Positions 9,551-20,246 of a stretch of DNA of 64,000 nucleotides are shown here, piece after piece. The stretch comes from Thamnidium elegans (Eukaryota; Mucoromycota; Mucoromycetes; Mucorales; Mucoraceae). The notes under the pieces are model-generated. The model saw nothing but the letters and a program-made list of their open reading frames with translations, ran no database searches and was not told where the DNA came from. The position numbers and the translations under genes were made by a program. How positions within the stretch are numbered: position 1 is the first letter of the stretch; each line of letters begins with the position of its first letter. The stretch spans positions 620,001 to 684,000 of the forward strand of contig JAIXMG010000018.1 in NCBI GenBank assembly GCA_025201345.1, written 5' to 3'.

Positions 9551-10410
9551 TATTGTAGTATATTCGATTTTTTAGGAGTGGGTAAAAAGGAAATGAGTAT
9601 TTTTTTTTTTTATGAAAACATCGGTTTAAATAGAATTGTTAAAAAAAATTTTTACTTGAGACATCGCCAAGAGAAAGAACAAATATCTTTATCAGTAACA
9701 TCTATTTGAAACAGAAACCAAACCACATCTAAAAAAAAAAAAAGAAAAAAAAAAGGCACCGATGATGATCATATACTTCAAAACAATTGTATTGGCCAAG
9801 TCTATATAAAATTTAAGTTAGTTGAAAAGTTTATTCATAGTACATGTACCTTTTATATATATATATATATATTTACTTTATAGTATTGAGCTACGTTCTT
9901 CATTTCGACTCTTCCATTGTATGTTATTGATTCAGATGTGTTTGGCTATTGTATAAAATATCTTGATTGAATTTGTTTCTTTTGGATCCTAACACTTCCT
10001 TTTTTTTTTGCAGGCCCTGGTTTCAGCATAAATTTTTAATTGGAAGTTGGCTAATCAATTTGAAATGTTTTCCAATCAAGCGTGTCTATTATAATTATTG
10101 ATTTTTTTTGTAAAAAGACAATCAAAGATCTCAATGAGTGGTCTACTATTTCGAAATTGATTTCCAGAGATAAAGAAAAAATCTACCGTGAAACAATTTT
10201 TTTTTTTTTTTTTTTTTTTTTTTGCAGTAAAGATAAGAAAGCTCTCCATGAGTGGTTCCGAATACGATTTCCATATTGATTTCTTGAGATAATGATAACG
10301 TAAATATATTGCCTTGAAACATTTTTTTTTTAAAAAAAAGTAAATATTTTTAGTATAAAAGCAGATATAAAAATATTCCAAATTATATTACATTATATTT
10401 CTGCTTAAAC
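9551..10410. promoter_or_regulatory. Divergent promoter region of CACTA-1
   Basis: This is the 860-bp gap between the two gene starts. A TATAAAAG box at 10354-10361 lies about 50 nt before the transposase ATG. On the other strand TATTTAAA (9625-9632 on +) lies about 75 nt before the accessory ATG. Both boxes recur at matching places in CACTA-2. The rest is AT-rich with long A and T runs. I see no open frame worth calling. Confidence 0.55.
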
Positions 10411-13400
10411 ATGTCTTCTTATGTCCCCAGCAAACGTACCCGTGTCTCTGGAAGTAATATCAAATACGTTCACCAGCTCCTTCTTCAAAAGGCAAGGTCC
10501 GCCGTCACACCCGCCCCTCTTGTTGTAAATACCGAAAACGAAAGCTCGTATGAATATGACTGTGGCGACTATATTGATTTCGATGATGAACAAGAAACAA
10601 ATGAGCATGCTACCAGTGATGTTTTAGAGAACGAAGGTAAGAATTAATCATATACTGTATATAATTTAGCCATTTTACTTACATATACATTAAAGCAGAT
10701 CAATCCGACTTTCCTGATTTCTTGTTTGTTGATCCCGCTACCACAACTGAAAATGACAATACAATACTTGAAGATACTGACCAGGTTGATGGTGATATTA
10801 AATATAAATTGAATGTTCCAAAATTCCCATTCACTACAATCGAAAGATACAGTATAATGTTTGAAGAAGTATGCGATACGTACAACATCAGTCGCGAAGG
10901 CTCAAGAGCGTTAAGACATTTAATCAATATGATGATAGCAGACAACACGTTAGGTAAATAATTTCAAACTACTACATAGATTCAATAAGAGACTAATATA
11001 TACAATTTTTCTAAAAAAAAAAATTAAAAAATACCTCATATATTGACAGATTGTACTAACAAGCTTTTGAGCCATGATACTTGTAACAGTCTCGTTAAAA
11101 ACGCCGTACCTCTGGCTATGACACGAAAATTCGATATCTGTATCAATGCGTGTTACTTATATAGTACCGAAGATATCCATCTTCTCAACTGTCCAGTGTG
11201 TCATACGGCTAGATCCTCCGCCAAGGTTACCAAGATGATTTCTATTTCGGACAAGATCGTCGAAATGCTTCTTTCAGACGAAATCCGTACAAACTTAATA
11301 GAACGCCAGGTCGAAGTAGCCGAGCATATAACAAGGACCAGTGACACATATGCAGATATCTACGATGGTGATATCTTTAGAAGCTTGTATAACAATCAGA
11401 TTATAAACAATGATGAAAATATATTAAATATTTACCTCAAAGTTGATATTGACGGGTTCACCTCTTCTTCGTCTCATTCTTCAATGGTAATGGTCCACGC
11501 TGTTATCTTAAATTTAGATTCATCAGAAAGGTATTAACATTAAAAAAAAAAAAGTACCAATCGAGGCAAAGTACTAATATAAGTCATACAACCACCTTAT
11601 TTCATAGATATAAACGGAATGCGACCTTTCAAATAGCTGTTCTCCCTGGAAAGTCAAAAGCTGATTTTAATTCCTTTTTAAAGCCTATTGTCGATGAAAT
11701 CAAGATGCTTTCAGAAAAAAACCATTGTCATTCAAACAGATAATAGTGAAACACCCATACGCTGTAAAGTATATCTTCTTTTTGTAAATGGTGACGGCAT
11801 AGAATGTAATAGACTTATGAATTTCTCCGGTCATACAGGGTACTTATATTGATATATGAATAAACCATGTCGATTTTCAGCTAACTTTCTTTTTCTTAAG
11901 CACGTTTGGTTGCCGCTTTTGCTTAAGCCATGGGTTGCATAGAGTGGAGGGCCCTCCAAATACAAGAAGAAGTGGAATGTACTTTCCTAATCGTGATGCC
12001 CCATTGAGATCTAAAGAAAGTTTATTACTAGAAGACACAAGCTCAATTTACGTATGTTATTTATTTATTTATTTTTTTTAAAAAAGAAAATACTCACAGA
12101 ATTCGCCCTATTTCTTTTAGCAAAACAATACATACGGCATTAAAAAACCAACCATATTCGGATCACTGAATACATATACAGGTTCCTGCATGTTCGGTTT
12201 TGATGAGCTTCACGGTATATCAAATGTCGCCAAATTGCTTTTTGATCTGATATCTCCTCGGTATAACACAAGTTTTAAGTTTTATGGTAACGAATCGCTT
12301 TATCCATTCCAGTTATCCAATGCAAAATTCGATTGTTTAAATACTAGCATGCAAAAATCTCGAATGTATATACCAGCCGGCGTGTTTCAAGGTAGTTTTC
12401 ATCCTGTCAATCCTTTGAACGTGAAGAGTCTCTATCGCTCAATTGACTGGATAACGTGGCTTGTTTTTGTAGTACCCACGCTTGTAGTTGGCTTGTTCGA
12501 TGATGCAGATATCAGGGTTGCTGTCCTCGCTTTGACTCGTGCCTGTTCAATTTCATTACAATGGGTGGTATCTAAAGATGATATTTTAGAAATTGAATCG
12601 TAAGTGAAAAGTGATTGAGAAAAAAAATGTCTAAATATAATAATATCTAACATACTCTGGTTAAAAAATAGATCCCTAGAAAAATGGTATCGTTGTATAG
12701 ATCAATATATTGCCAATAACGCACTTTCCAAATCGGTATACAAATCTTCTATGCATCACCTTTTCCATATACCACAAATTATTCGACAATGTTCTTCCTT
12801 GAGAAATATAAGTGTTCGAAGCATGGAAAGAGAAATTGGTAATTATAAAAAGAAGATGAGAGCAAGAGTTGATGCAGAAGCAAACGCCTTGAATGTAATT
12901 GAGCGAATTGCCAGGTTCAAGTTCTTAGATACAACAAAGATGATGGATTTCTCAACTCTTTACAATCGAAATCCCCAAAGTCAGTCAAAAGGTTTTATTT
13001 ATCATCCTCTCACATACATCGACAACTGTAAAGACTATCCTCAACTTTGGGAGCCGTTTTCTTCTCCAGTTATAATTTCAAGAAACTCGGCTGTTGATAG
13101 CTCTATTGAAGGTTTGATTAGAATGGATAAATTTATACAGGCCATTAGTTCTTACAAACGACGATATCTGGGCATCACTAAAGGACGTCCTCTTACTTTA
13201 AACTTGGATATGGAAATAACGCCTGCAGCTAAATTATGGCTTGATTCACATGTGCAGACATCCACGTTGTTTAAGAAAAAACACCCATCTAGAAACAATA
13301 GAGGAGGGGAATATATAATGTTTGAGTCAAGCGTAAAAAAAAGGTATGCTTTGATATGTATATATATACTTGCTTCGTTACCATTACTAGCTTTTCCATT

Positions 13401-13792
13401 TATCATTTGATATTATTAGGGTGCGTAACCGTTTACAATCCATTTCCAACTGGTATGTCGCCAAGGTACTTTTCTTTTTCGAAATCGACTTGGAGCTTCC
13501 GGAAAGTAGAAGTTGTGGTAGCTTTTACGCGGTGGTGGAAGTTATGAAGTCTCATAAAACTTCACCTTACTCGAAATGTATACCCTTGGTTCACCCTTTT
13601 CCCGCGAACGAGACAAAAAAATACGCTGTGATCGACGTTGGTGATATTTTATCAGTTGTTGGGTTGATTCAAAAAACTGATTTGGTAAATAACCAGGCTC
13701 AATCTTCCAACTGGTTCTACGTGATTTCACCATCAACTGCCTTCGATCGAGACATGTCCATTAACACAGGCAAGATTAGTGACCTGTTGTAG
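10411..13792 (+). pseudogene. CACTA-1 transposase (tnp2/Plavaka-like), 8 exons, one frameshift
   Basis: Exons are 10411-10636, 10699-10953, 11050-11530, 11608-11839, 11901-12051, 12121-12599, 12672-13343 and 13420-13792; corrected for one base they encode about 955 aa. Features in order are a basic N-terminus (SKRTRVSGSNIKYV), an acidic stretch, a CPVC zinc pair, LKVDIDGF (candidate first catalytic Asp), PGKSKADFNSFLKPIVDEI, FVNGDGIECNRLMNFSGHTG (second Asp), the zinc pair GCRFCL, and GFDELHGISN (candidate third acidic residue). This order matches the tnp2 transposase of CACTA elements, which cuts at the CACTA ends. In exon 4 a run of seven A (near 11714-11720) replaces the six A of CACTA-2 and shifts the frame. 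All splice phases otherwise agree with CACTA-2. It may be a true mutation or a homopolymer error. Confidence 0.85.
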
Positions 13793-14599
13793 TGCAGTAG
13801 GTTTTTTTCGGTTAAAGTATTTCCTCTCTCTCTCTCTATGTATATATTTATAAAAATGAATAAAAAGAGTATTTTTTTTTATTTTTTTTGTTTACAAAAA
13901 AAAAGATATAAACATAAATTGATTGTGACTGGGCAATTCATCATGCTTTCTATGTTTGTAGTCATCTATAGCTGAGCATAATCCAAAGTAAACCTTAGTT
14001 CTTCACACTCGGCAAACTTGCATATAGTTATCGTCATCTTAATTGTTTTCTTTCTATTCAATCTTTTTGCAGCAACATTTTTTTTACGTTTCTCGTCGTA
14101 AAAAAAAAGGATTTTTTAGCGTTATCTTTAGTGTCAACACTAGTAAGAGGTCTTTATTTTATTAAAGTTAACGGTATGTATTGCGAATTAAAGGAATAAG
14201 TAAAAAAAAAAAAAAAAAAAAAAAAGTGGTAGAATATACAGGCGTTTATTAAAAAAAAAATACTTGCTTTATATAAGAACTCACTAGAGCGGAATATTAA
14301 TTTTAACAAAGTAATCCACATGAAAAAAAAATATATATATTATCTAGCGATAAATGGAGCGATATCGCTTCCTCGACCGATGAAACCTTTATTTTTTAAA
14401 AAATTAGAATTTTGTTAGCATTCTTTTTTTTTCTATTTGGAGAAAATGCGCAAAAGCTGTAATTAAAAAGAAGGAAATTGAAATTCCATCGATAATTTTT
14501 TTTTTCCCTGCCAAATTTTATCGATACCGCTTGTGTAAGCGATACAACGCTCCCACAACCGCCATCGCTTAGATATTATCGCTCTGGCTCGCCTTAGTG
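13793..14599. repeat. CACTA-1 right non-coding and subterminal repeat zone
   Basis: After the transposase stop there are about 550 bp of AT-rich DNA with poly-A/T tracts. From 14343 to the end the subterminal motifs seen on the left return (AGCGATAAATGGAGCGATATCGC, ATCGATAA, TTTATCGATACCGCT, AGCGATAC, CATCGCTTAG, TTATCGCT). The terminal inverted repeat follows. No further gene is visible. Confidence 0.8.
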
Positions 14600-14829
14600 T
14601 TGCTAACTATGATTTCTTATTTATAGTCTTTTGCAATAGTGGTCACACTATTGTGATTGATCGTTACACGTAGATTTGATCTAGTGATTTTTATAGCCTG
14701 AGGATCTTGATTTCTAGATCCTGCGCTTTTTTTATATAAGGTTCATTTTGATACCTAAGGTTTGTTATGTTTTATAATCGATGGTTCATCGATTATTATA
14801 TATTTTATTTTATGTGTGATTTTACCACA

Positions 14830-16315
14830 GATACTTCAAAAATATCCCCTAGATTAGTTAGATGGATGTCTGAACTTAGTTTATACAGTCCAAAAATTAT
14901 TTATAAAAAAGGCACTGATAATATTATTCCAGATCTCCTTAGTAGACGTGATGGCCCTAAATGTAATCCTACTGAAATATCTATTGAACCAAAGTATTTA
15001 GATGAATTGTATCAATCTGCTGACACTGCATTATCTATTCAAAATGAAAATGAATTATATGATCCTACCAAAGATTGGCCGCTCTTCTATTTTAAATCTC
15101 AAGATAAATGGCCTGAAAAATGGTTAACGAAACTCAAAGCAAAACAAGATGGACATATATGGAAAAGATTAAAGAAAAACGATGATAAAACATGGACAAA
15201 ATTTATACCTTTCAAAAGACGTGCCGACCTAGTTGAAGACTTTCACCGTGGCTTTGGTCATCAGGGAACAACGACTATTGAGCATTTAATGAAAAGTAGA
15301 TTTTGGTGGCCTCAAATGACACAAGGTATCAAAAATTGGTTAGTTCGATGTCATGAATGTCAATTACATGCTAGAAAAGAAAAGAACATACACCATGCTC
15401 CAATGAAAACTTTAGAAATTCCTCCTCCATTTGCTAGATGGCACATTGATTTTATTGGAATTCTTCCTACTACAGAAGCAGAAAATAAATGGATCATTAT
15501 GGCCGATAGCCCGACCCCTGAAAGAAGCAACTGCTACTGAAATTGTAAAATTTATATACGAAGAAATAGTAATGCGTTTTGGTTGTCCTATTGAACTTGT
15601 TTCTGATAGAGGTTCTAATTTTATGTCAAAAATACTGAATCAATATATGAAAAAGATCAAAGCTAAACATGTTTTCACCAGTGCTTTCCATCCAAGAACA
15701 AATTCAAAATGTGAAAGGCTAAATCAAACTTTTAAACATATGATCACTAAATATGTCAAAGGAGATACGCATAGTTGGGATGAATTTGTTGAAACTGCTC
15801 TTTTTGCTTGTCGTATACGAAAGCATCATACAACTGGTTTAAGTCCTTTCTTTATGGTATACGGCGTAGACCCGATTATTCCTGGTGATATACTCCGTCC
15901 TTTTCTTGATCCATATACTGAAGAAGATCCTGAACTTATCGCAGAAGATGCTCTTACACATCTAAGAAAATTACGTGAGCTAAGATATATCGCTGAGGAT
16001 CGAATGAAAATACAGTCTCGAAAAGATAAAGAACGTTGGGACGCTGCAATGAAAGGAAAAGACACACAAACATTCAATATCAACGATTACGTTTTGCTAA
16101 GGCATGAAAGCAAAAAAGGTCTTGAATTCAATTGGATGGGTCCGTATCAGGTGCTTAAAAGGAATCCAGACTATAATACGTATCAGATCAAAGAAGTTGA
16201 TGGAAAAACTTACTCTTCTTGGGTTCACACAGACAGATTAATAGCAGTCAAATATGATGGTTCAAAGATAGACAAATCATGGTATATACCTAGAGCGGCA
16301 AGAGCAAAGGATTAA
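14830..16315 (+). pseudogene. Gypsy-1 pol part 3: RNase H end and integrase
   Basis: After the GATAC site the frame continues with RLVRWMSELSLYSP and DLLSRRDGP (end of the RNase H/connection), then the integrase HHCC zinc finger (H-x-GFGHQG ... CHECQ) and catalytic core: Asp in RWHIDFIGIL, Asp in ELVSDRGSNF, Glu in NSKCERLNQTF. A GPYQVLKR-type C-terminal domain closes it, with no chromodomain. Near 15505 about 23 nt are missing: the conserved block that follows WIIMA (VDYSTNW in Gypsy-2) is lost and the frame shifts, so the protein is split. The stop lies at 16313-16315 and is followed by a long A run. Confidence 0.88.
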
Positions 16316-16350
16316 AAAAAAAAAAAAAAAAAAACGGACATCACACTACA

Positions 16351-16367
16351 AGTTGGGAGGGGAGTAT
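16351..16367 (+). promoter_or_regulatory. Polypurine tract of Gypsy-1
   Basis: AGTTGGGAGGGGAGTAT lies directly before the 3' LTR. It is the purine-rich plus-strand primer of LTR retrotransposons, and Gypsy-2 has the equivalent AGGGAGGGGATAT. Confidence 0.75.
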
Positions 16368-16549
16368 TGTCACTATTCTTTTAGTCAAAATTGTATCTCA
16401 ATTTTGTACTACTTTATTTTCATATATAAATCATATTCTATTGCAATTAATAAAAAGGGAACTCTTTTACTTACTTATATTTTATATCTATATAAACCGT
16501 TTACAAAACTAAATATTATACTCCTAATAAATCTAATCAGACTCTGACA
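16368..16549 (+). repeat. Gypsy-1 3' LTR (182 bp)
   Basis: TGTCACTATTC to CTCTGACA, uninterrupted, matching the two pieces of the 5' LTR apart from a few differences (for example two extra bases near TAGTCAAAATTG). It gives the reference for judging the insertion in the 5' LTR. Confidence 0.92.
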
Positions 16550-16574
16550 CAATTTTGTACTACTTTATTTTCAT
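16550..16574 (+). repeat. 25-bp orphan piece of a Gypsy-1-family LTR
   Basis: CAATTTTGTACTACTTTATT plus TTCAT repeats an internal portion of the LTR just upstream. It abuts Gypsy-2 exactly, as though Gypsy-2 had inserted into another Gypsy-1-family LTR whose other half is elsewhere. Confidence 0.7.
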
Positions 16575-16728
16575 TGTCGGAGTTATTTTAATAGACAATA
16601 CTTTTAGTTGTAAATATATAGTGGTAAAAAGATTACCTTTTATTGAGTTTATATTTTAAAGTAATTTATATCTAAATTGAAGTAGTACACAGCTTATTCT
16701 ATTTTAGCTGTGACAATATCCCCTCCCT
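16575..16728 (-). repeat. Gypsy-2 3' LTR (141 bp) and polypurine tract
   Basis: On the minus strand the LTR starts TGTCACAGCTAAAATAG and ends ATAACTCCGACA (16575-16715). The adjoining AGGGAGGGGATAT (16716-16728) is the polypurine tract. No second copy of this LTR is in the window. Confidence 0.8.
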
Positions 16729-16925
16729 AAAGTTTTACTAGTCTAAAGTCAAGTGTTGGATAACAGAGGAAAAAAATACAAAAGATTAGGTTAGAGTGAT
16801 AATATAATGAAGAGTAAAGAATCTTTGAGTATTGTTTTGATAATAAATTGCTGTTTGATTGAATTAATTTGACTGAATTGAATTTTTGATTTTTTTTTTT
16901 TTTTTTTTTTATAGTTGTTTCATTG

Positions 16926-17807
16926 TTATTGTGCTCTTGCAATACGTGGAATATACCAACTAGTTGTTAAGTTGTTATTACTGATTGATATTGGTTTTAA
17001 TCGGTCTGTATGTACCCATGAGTTATAAACTTTTCCTTCTAATTCTTTGATCTGGTAGACATTGAAATCCAGATTGCAGTTAATAATTTGATAAGGTCCC
17101 ATCCAGTTGTATTCCAGACCTTTTTTAGATTCATGTCGTAATAGTACAAAATCGTTTTTACTAAATACTTGTGTTTCTTTACCCTTTATTATTTTATCCC
17201 ATCTTTCCTTATCCTTTATACCTTGGTTCCGTAAATTTTCTTCTGCTAAGAATCTAGCTTCTCTAAGGTTACGAATACGAGTAAGAGCATCTTCAGTAAT
17301 TAAATTTGCATCTAATTCAGTAATATCATTCATATAAGGCCTGTGAAAATCACCTGGAATTCTTGGTTGAGTACCATAGACTAAAAAGAAAGGGCTATAA
17401 CCAGTTGTAGCGTGTTTACGTATTCGACAAGCAAATGTAACAGTATCTATATATTCATCCCAACTATGTACATCACCATTTACATATTTTTTTAACATAT
17501 TTTTGATAACTTGGTTAAGTCTTTAACATTTTGAATTACTTCTCGGATAATAAGCACTGGTAAACGTATGTTTTGATCGAATCTTATTCATATACTGCTT
17601 TAATACTTTTGACATAAAATTGGCACCGCGATCTGTAAATATTTCAACTGGGTTACCAAATTTTAATACAATTTCTTCATATATAAATCGAACAATTTCA
17701 TCTCCAGTCGCATTTTTTAGAGCACGGATTATTGGCCAATTAGTAGAGTAATCAACTGCTACTAATATCCATCGCTTTTCATTTTTTGTTGTAGGTAACT
17801 CACCTAT
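16926..17807 (-). pseudogene. Gypsy-2 integrase, catalytic Glu changed to stop
   Basis: Reading 17807 to 16926 gives GELPTTKNEKRW, VDYSTNWPI, the second catalytic Asp in EIFTDRGANF, then SNSKC-stop-RLNQ, and a C-terminal domain (SKNDFVLLRHESKKGLEYNW) ending RIARAQ. In Gypsy-1 the same place reads NSKCERLNQ, so the TAA at about 17523-17525 sits exactly on the catalytic Glu of the DD35E triad (GAA to TAA is one base change). The upstream part of the domain (WHLDFIGVI) lies beyond solo LTR-E. No chromodomain is present. Confidence 0.88.
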
Positions 17808-18354
17808 TGTGATATTAACGGTTATAAAATAAAAGTTATATCAAAAAATAAAATAAAAAAGTAAAATAGCTAGATAATTATCAGACTAAGAATAGATTGT
17901 TTTTTTTATTAATGAAAAAGTGTGTGCCTTATATACATATTATGGGTTGAATAAGCGCTTATCATTAATGTGAAACTTGGACAGTTTCAACGAGACATTA
18001 ATGAATGAGCAATTTGGAAAGATAAGTAGATTCTTTAGAAGGTCAATTACAATAGCAGCGATGCGTATTATGTTTCTAATTGGCTTCTTTAACAAAAGAC
18101 GTAAGATAGAGGCTTGTTGATTATAAATAATGTGACAATTATTTATGTAAACCAGTTATCTTCTGTTTGTCAAGAGTTTAAGCAGTCTTCTAGTTTTATG
18201 ATCAAAGCGATAGAACAATAGAATATATCTGAGATTAATTTGTAAATAAATACTGTGATTTGTGTATAGCTTATGTAAGTGACATATAAGGATATGACTT
18301 GTATAAGTATATATAAATTAGTATTTTTTTGAAATGTAATACGTAGATATAACA
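17808..18354 (-). mobile_element. Solo LTR-E (547 bp) in Gypsy-2 integrase
   Basis: The insert starts TGTGATATTA and ends GATATAACA on the + strand. CCTAT is duplicated at 17803-17807 and 18355-18359, and its removal joins WHLDFIG to GELPTT. It is an inverted, diverged copy of solo LTR-F at 28204-28745; shared blocks include AAGCGCTTAT, TCAATTACAATAGCAGC-like sequence and CTAATTGGCTTCTTTA-like sequence. Confidence 0.9.
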
Positions 18355-20246
18355 CCTATAAAATCAAGATGCCACCGAGAAAAGGCCGGTGGTACATCTA
18401 GTGGTCTCATTGGCGAATGGCGTATACCTTTTTCAGTACGACTTGCAAGTTGACATTGTTGACATAATTTTAACCAATCTGTGATATCTTGTTGAATACC
18501 TGGCCACCATATTCTATTTTTTAATTGATGAAATACGGATATTTGGCTAAGGTGACCGTATGCAATATGGAAATCATTAATAAGATCAGCACGTTGATGA
18601 AACGGAATAAACTTGAGTTCTGTTGTATCATCTGATTTCGGGTTTTTGATTATCTTATAAATATGTTTATTTTTGACAATAAATTTACTTTTATTTTGTT
18701 GTAATTCTTGACTTAATAATGGAGGCCAATCTTGAATAGGGTCATCCTTGATTGATTTAATTGGTTTACTTAATAATGAAGGATTATTTGTATTAGTAAT
18801 ATTTGTATTATATAGGTATTTCGGTTGGAGTGATGTATTTGCAGGAATGCAATTAGGTCCATCACGACGAGATAGTAAGTCAGAAATAATATTTTCTTTA
18901 CCAGCTTTGTATTGTATATTAGGATTGTACAGTTCAATTTCAGACATCCATCTTACTAATCGAGGCACAGGGTGTTTTTGATCACGATAGTATTTTAGTG
19001 GTAAATGATCAGTGAATACAGTGTATTCCTTACCATCAATAAAACATCGCCATTTTCTTAAAGCAATTAAAATGGCCAACATTTCTCTTTCTTGAGCAGG
19101 ATATACCCTTTCTTCTTTACTGTATCGTTTACTTTCAAAAGCTAATGGTTTCCAGTTATTATTACTATCTTGTTGCAGGAGTACAGCACCTGCTGCAAAA
19201 TCAGAACTATCACATTCGATACGAAAAGGTTTATTCATACCAGGTGTAAGTAGTATGGGTGCCGAAGATAATTTTTGTTTTAATATATTAAAAGCGACTT
19301 GACATTGCGGAGTCCATATAATAGATCGGGTTTTATATCCTGTACCTGCTGTTAAGTCTGTAAGTGGTGAGGCAGTATGTGCAAAACGAGGAATAAATCG
19401 ACGATAATATTGTGTTAAACCGAGAAATTGACGAACTTGTTGAACATTTGTTGGTATAGGCCATTTTTGAATAGCTTCTGTTTTTTGTTTTGAAGGAGCA
19501 ATACCGTCTTTTGAAATATGATAACCTAAAAATGTAAGTTCTTTCATGTTAAAATGCGATTTTTTTATATTAATAATAAATTTGGCTTCATCAAGTTTTT
19601 GTAAAACTTGTTTTACATGTTCTTTATGTTCAATTTCATTTTTAGAGTATATCAATAAATCATCAACATAGATAATTACAAATTTATCCACAAATGGTTT
19701 CAATACTTTGTTAATTACATCTTGAAAATATGGTCCCGAATTCTTTAATCCAAATGGAGCTACTAAAAATCTATGTTGTCCAAAACGATGTGATATCGTT
19801 GCTTTCATTGAATCGGATTCTGATAGTCGAACTTGGTTAAATGCTCCTATCAAATCAATTTGTGAAAAACATGTACTATTGTGAAGTTGATCTAAGCATT
19901 CATCTATTCGTGGAATAGGAATCCGTTGAGCTATTGTAATCTTATTTATACTTCTGAAGTCACAACACATTCGTAGTTTTGGTGTTCCATCAGCATTGTT
20001 TGATCCAGCTTTTCTTACAAAAAGTATTGGAAATCCATATGGTGATGCGGTAGGTACAGTTAATCCTTTTTGTTCAAGCTCTGTAAGTTGTTTTTTTAAT
20101 TCATTCAATTCAAGAGGGCTCATACGATATGGTTGATGAAATATAGGTGGTGCATATTTTGGATCCGTTACAATGATATCCCTGGTAATTCGGTTACCTC
20201 TCCCTTGAATGCATAAGGGAATAATTTTGAGAATTCTTCTTTCCAT
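18355..20246 (-). pseudogene. Gypsy-2 pol: reverse transcriptase, RNase H, integrase N-terminus
   Basis: A long uninterrupted frame holds the complete reverse transcriptase (MCCDFRSINK, QIDLIGAFNQ, FGLKNSGPYF, active site YVDD), RNase H (FRIECDSSDFAAGAVLLQQ, YTVFTDHLPLKYY, DLLSRRDGP), and the integrase zinc finger (AYGHLSQ ... CQQCQ), ending in WHLDFIGVI where LTR-E begins. It lies out of frame with the protease part upstream because of a small deletion near 20186: TELP runs directly into RDIIVTDPKY. It is similar throughout to Gypsy-1 pol. Confidence 0.9.

Larger units (their letters stand above)
7573..14599 (+). mobile_element. CACTA-1: two-gene CACTA (EnSpm/Plavaka-like) transposon
   Basis: The element starts CACTAAGGCGAGCC and ends GGCTCGCCTTAGTG, a perfect 14-bp terminal inverted repeat with the diagnostic CACTA end. 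It is flanked by the 3-bp duplication TTG (7570-7572 and 14600-14602), as in the CACTA superfamily. Subterminal zones are packed with ATCGAT/AGCGAT repeats. Inside are a divergent pair of spliced genes: an accessory protein (-) and a tnp2-like transposase (+). The whole unit is 7027 bp. A second member of the family, CACTA-2, lies at 21129-27893. The transposase carries one frameshift. Confidence 0.93.
7452..14829. mobile_element. Solo LTR-D (348 bp), split by CACTA-1
   Basis: The outer ends are TGTGG (7452) and CCACA (14829), and GATAC is duplicated at 7447-7451 and 14830-14834. The LTR itself is only 7452-7572 plus 14603-14829; between them lies CACTA-1 with its own TTG duplication. Removing both restores YYND-TSKISPRLVRWM in Gypsy-1. 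This gives a strict order of events: Gypsy-1, then the LTR-D element (reduced to a solo LTR), with CACTA-1 inserted into that LTR. Confidence 0.9.
3034..16549 (+). mobile_element. Gypsy-1: Ty3/Gypsy LTR retrotransposon with nested insertions
   Basis: The 5' LTR (3034-4008, interrupted) and 3' LTR (16368-16549, 182 bp) share the same ends, TGTCACTATTC to CTCTGACA. Between them are a primer binding site, a gag remnant, and protease, reverse transcriptase, RNase H, integrase and a polypurine tract in Gypsy order. Removing the insertions (LTR-A, LTR-C, LTR-D with CACTA-1) leaves about 4 kb of element. Gag carries a fourth LTR with an associated deletion, and integrase has a small frameshifting deletion, so the copy is dead. 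The flanking 5 bp do not match between the two ends. Confidence 0.92.

Noticed and set aside
10411..13792. Classification of the large transposase as KDZ (Kyakuja/Dileera/Zisupton)
   Set aside because: The CACTA terminal repeat, 3-bp target site and tnp2-like motif order favour the CACTA/EnSpm/Plavaka group.
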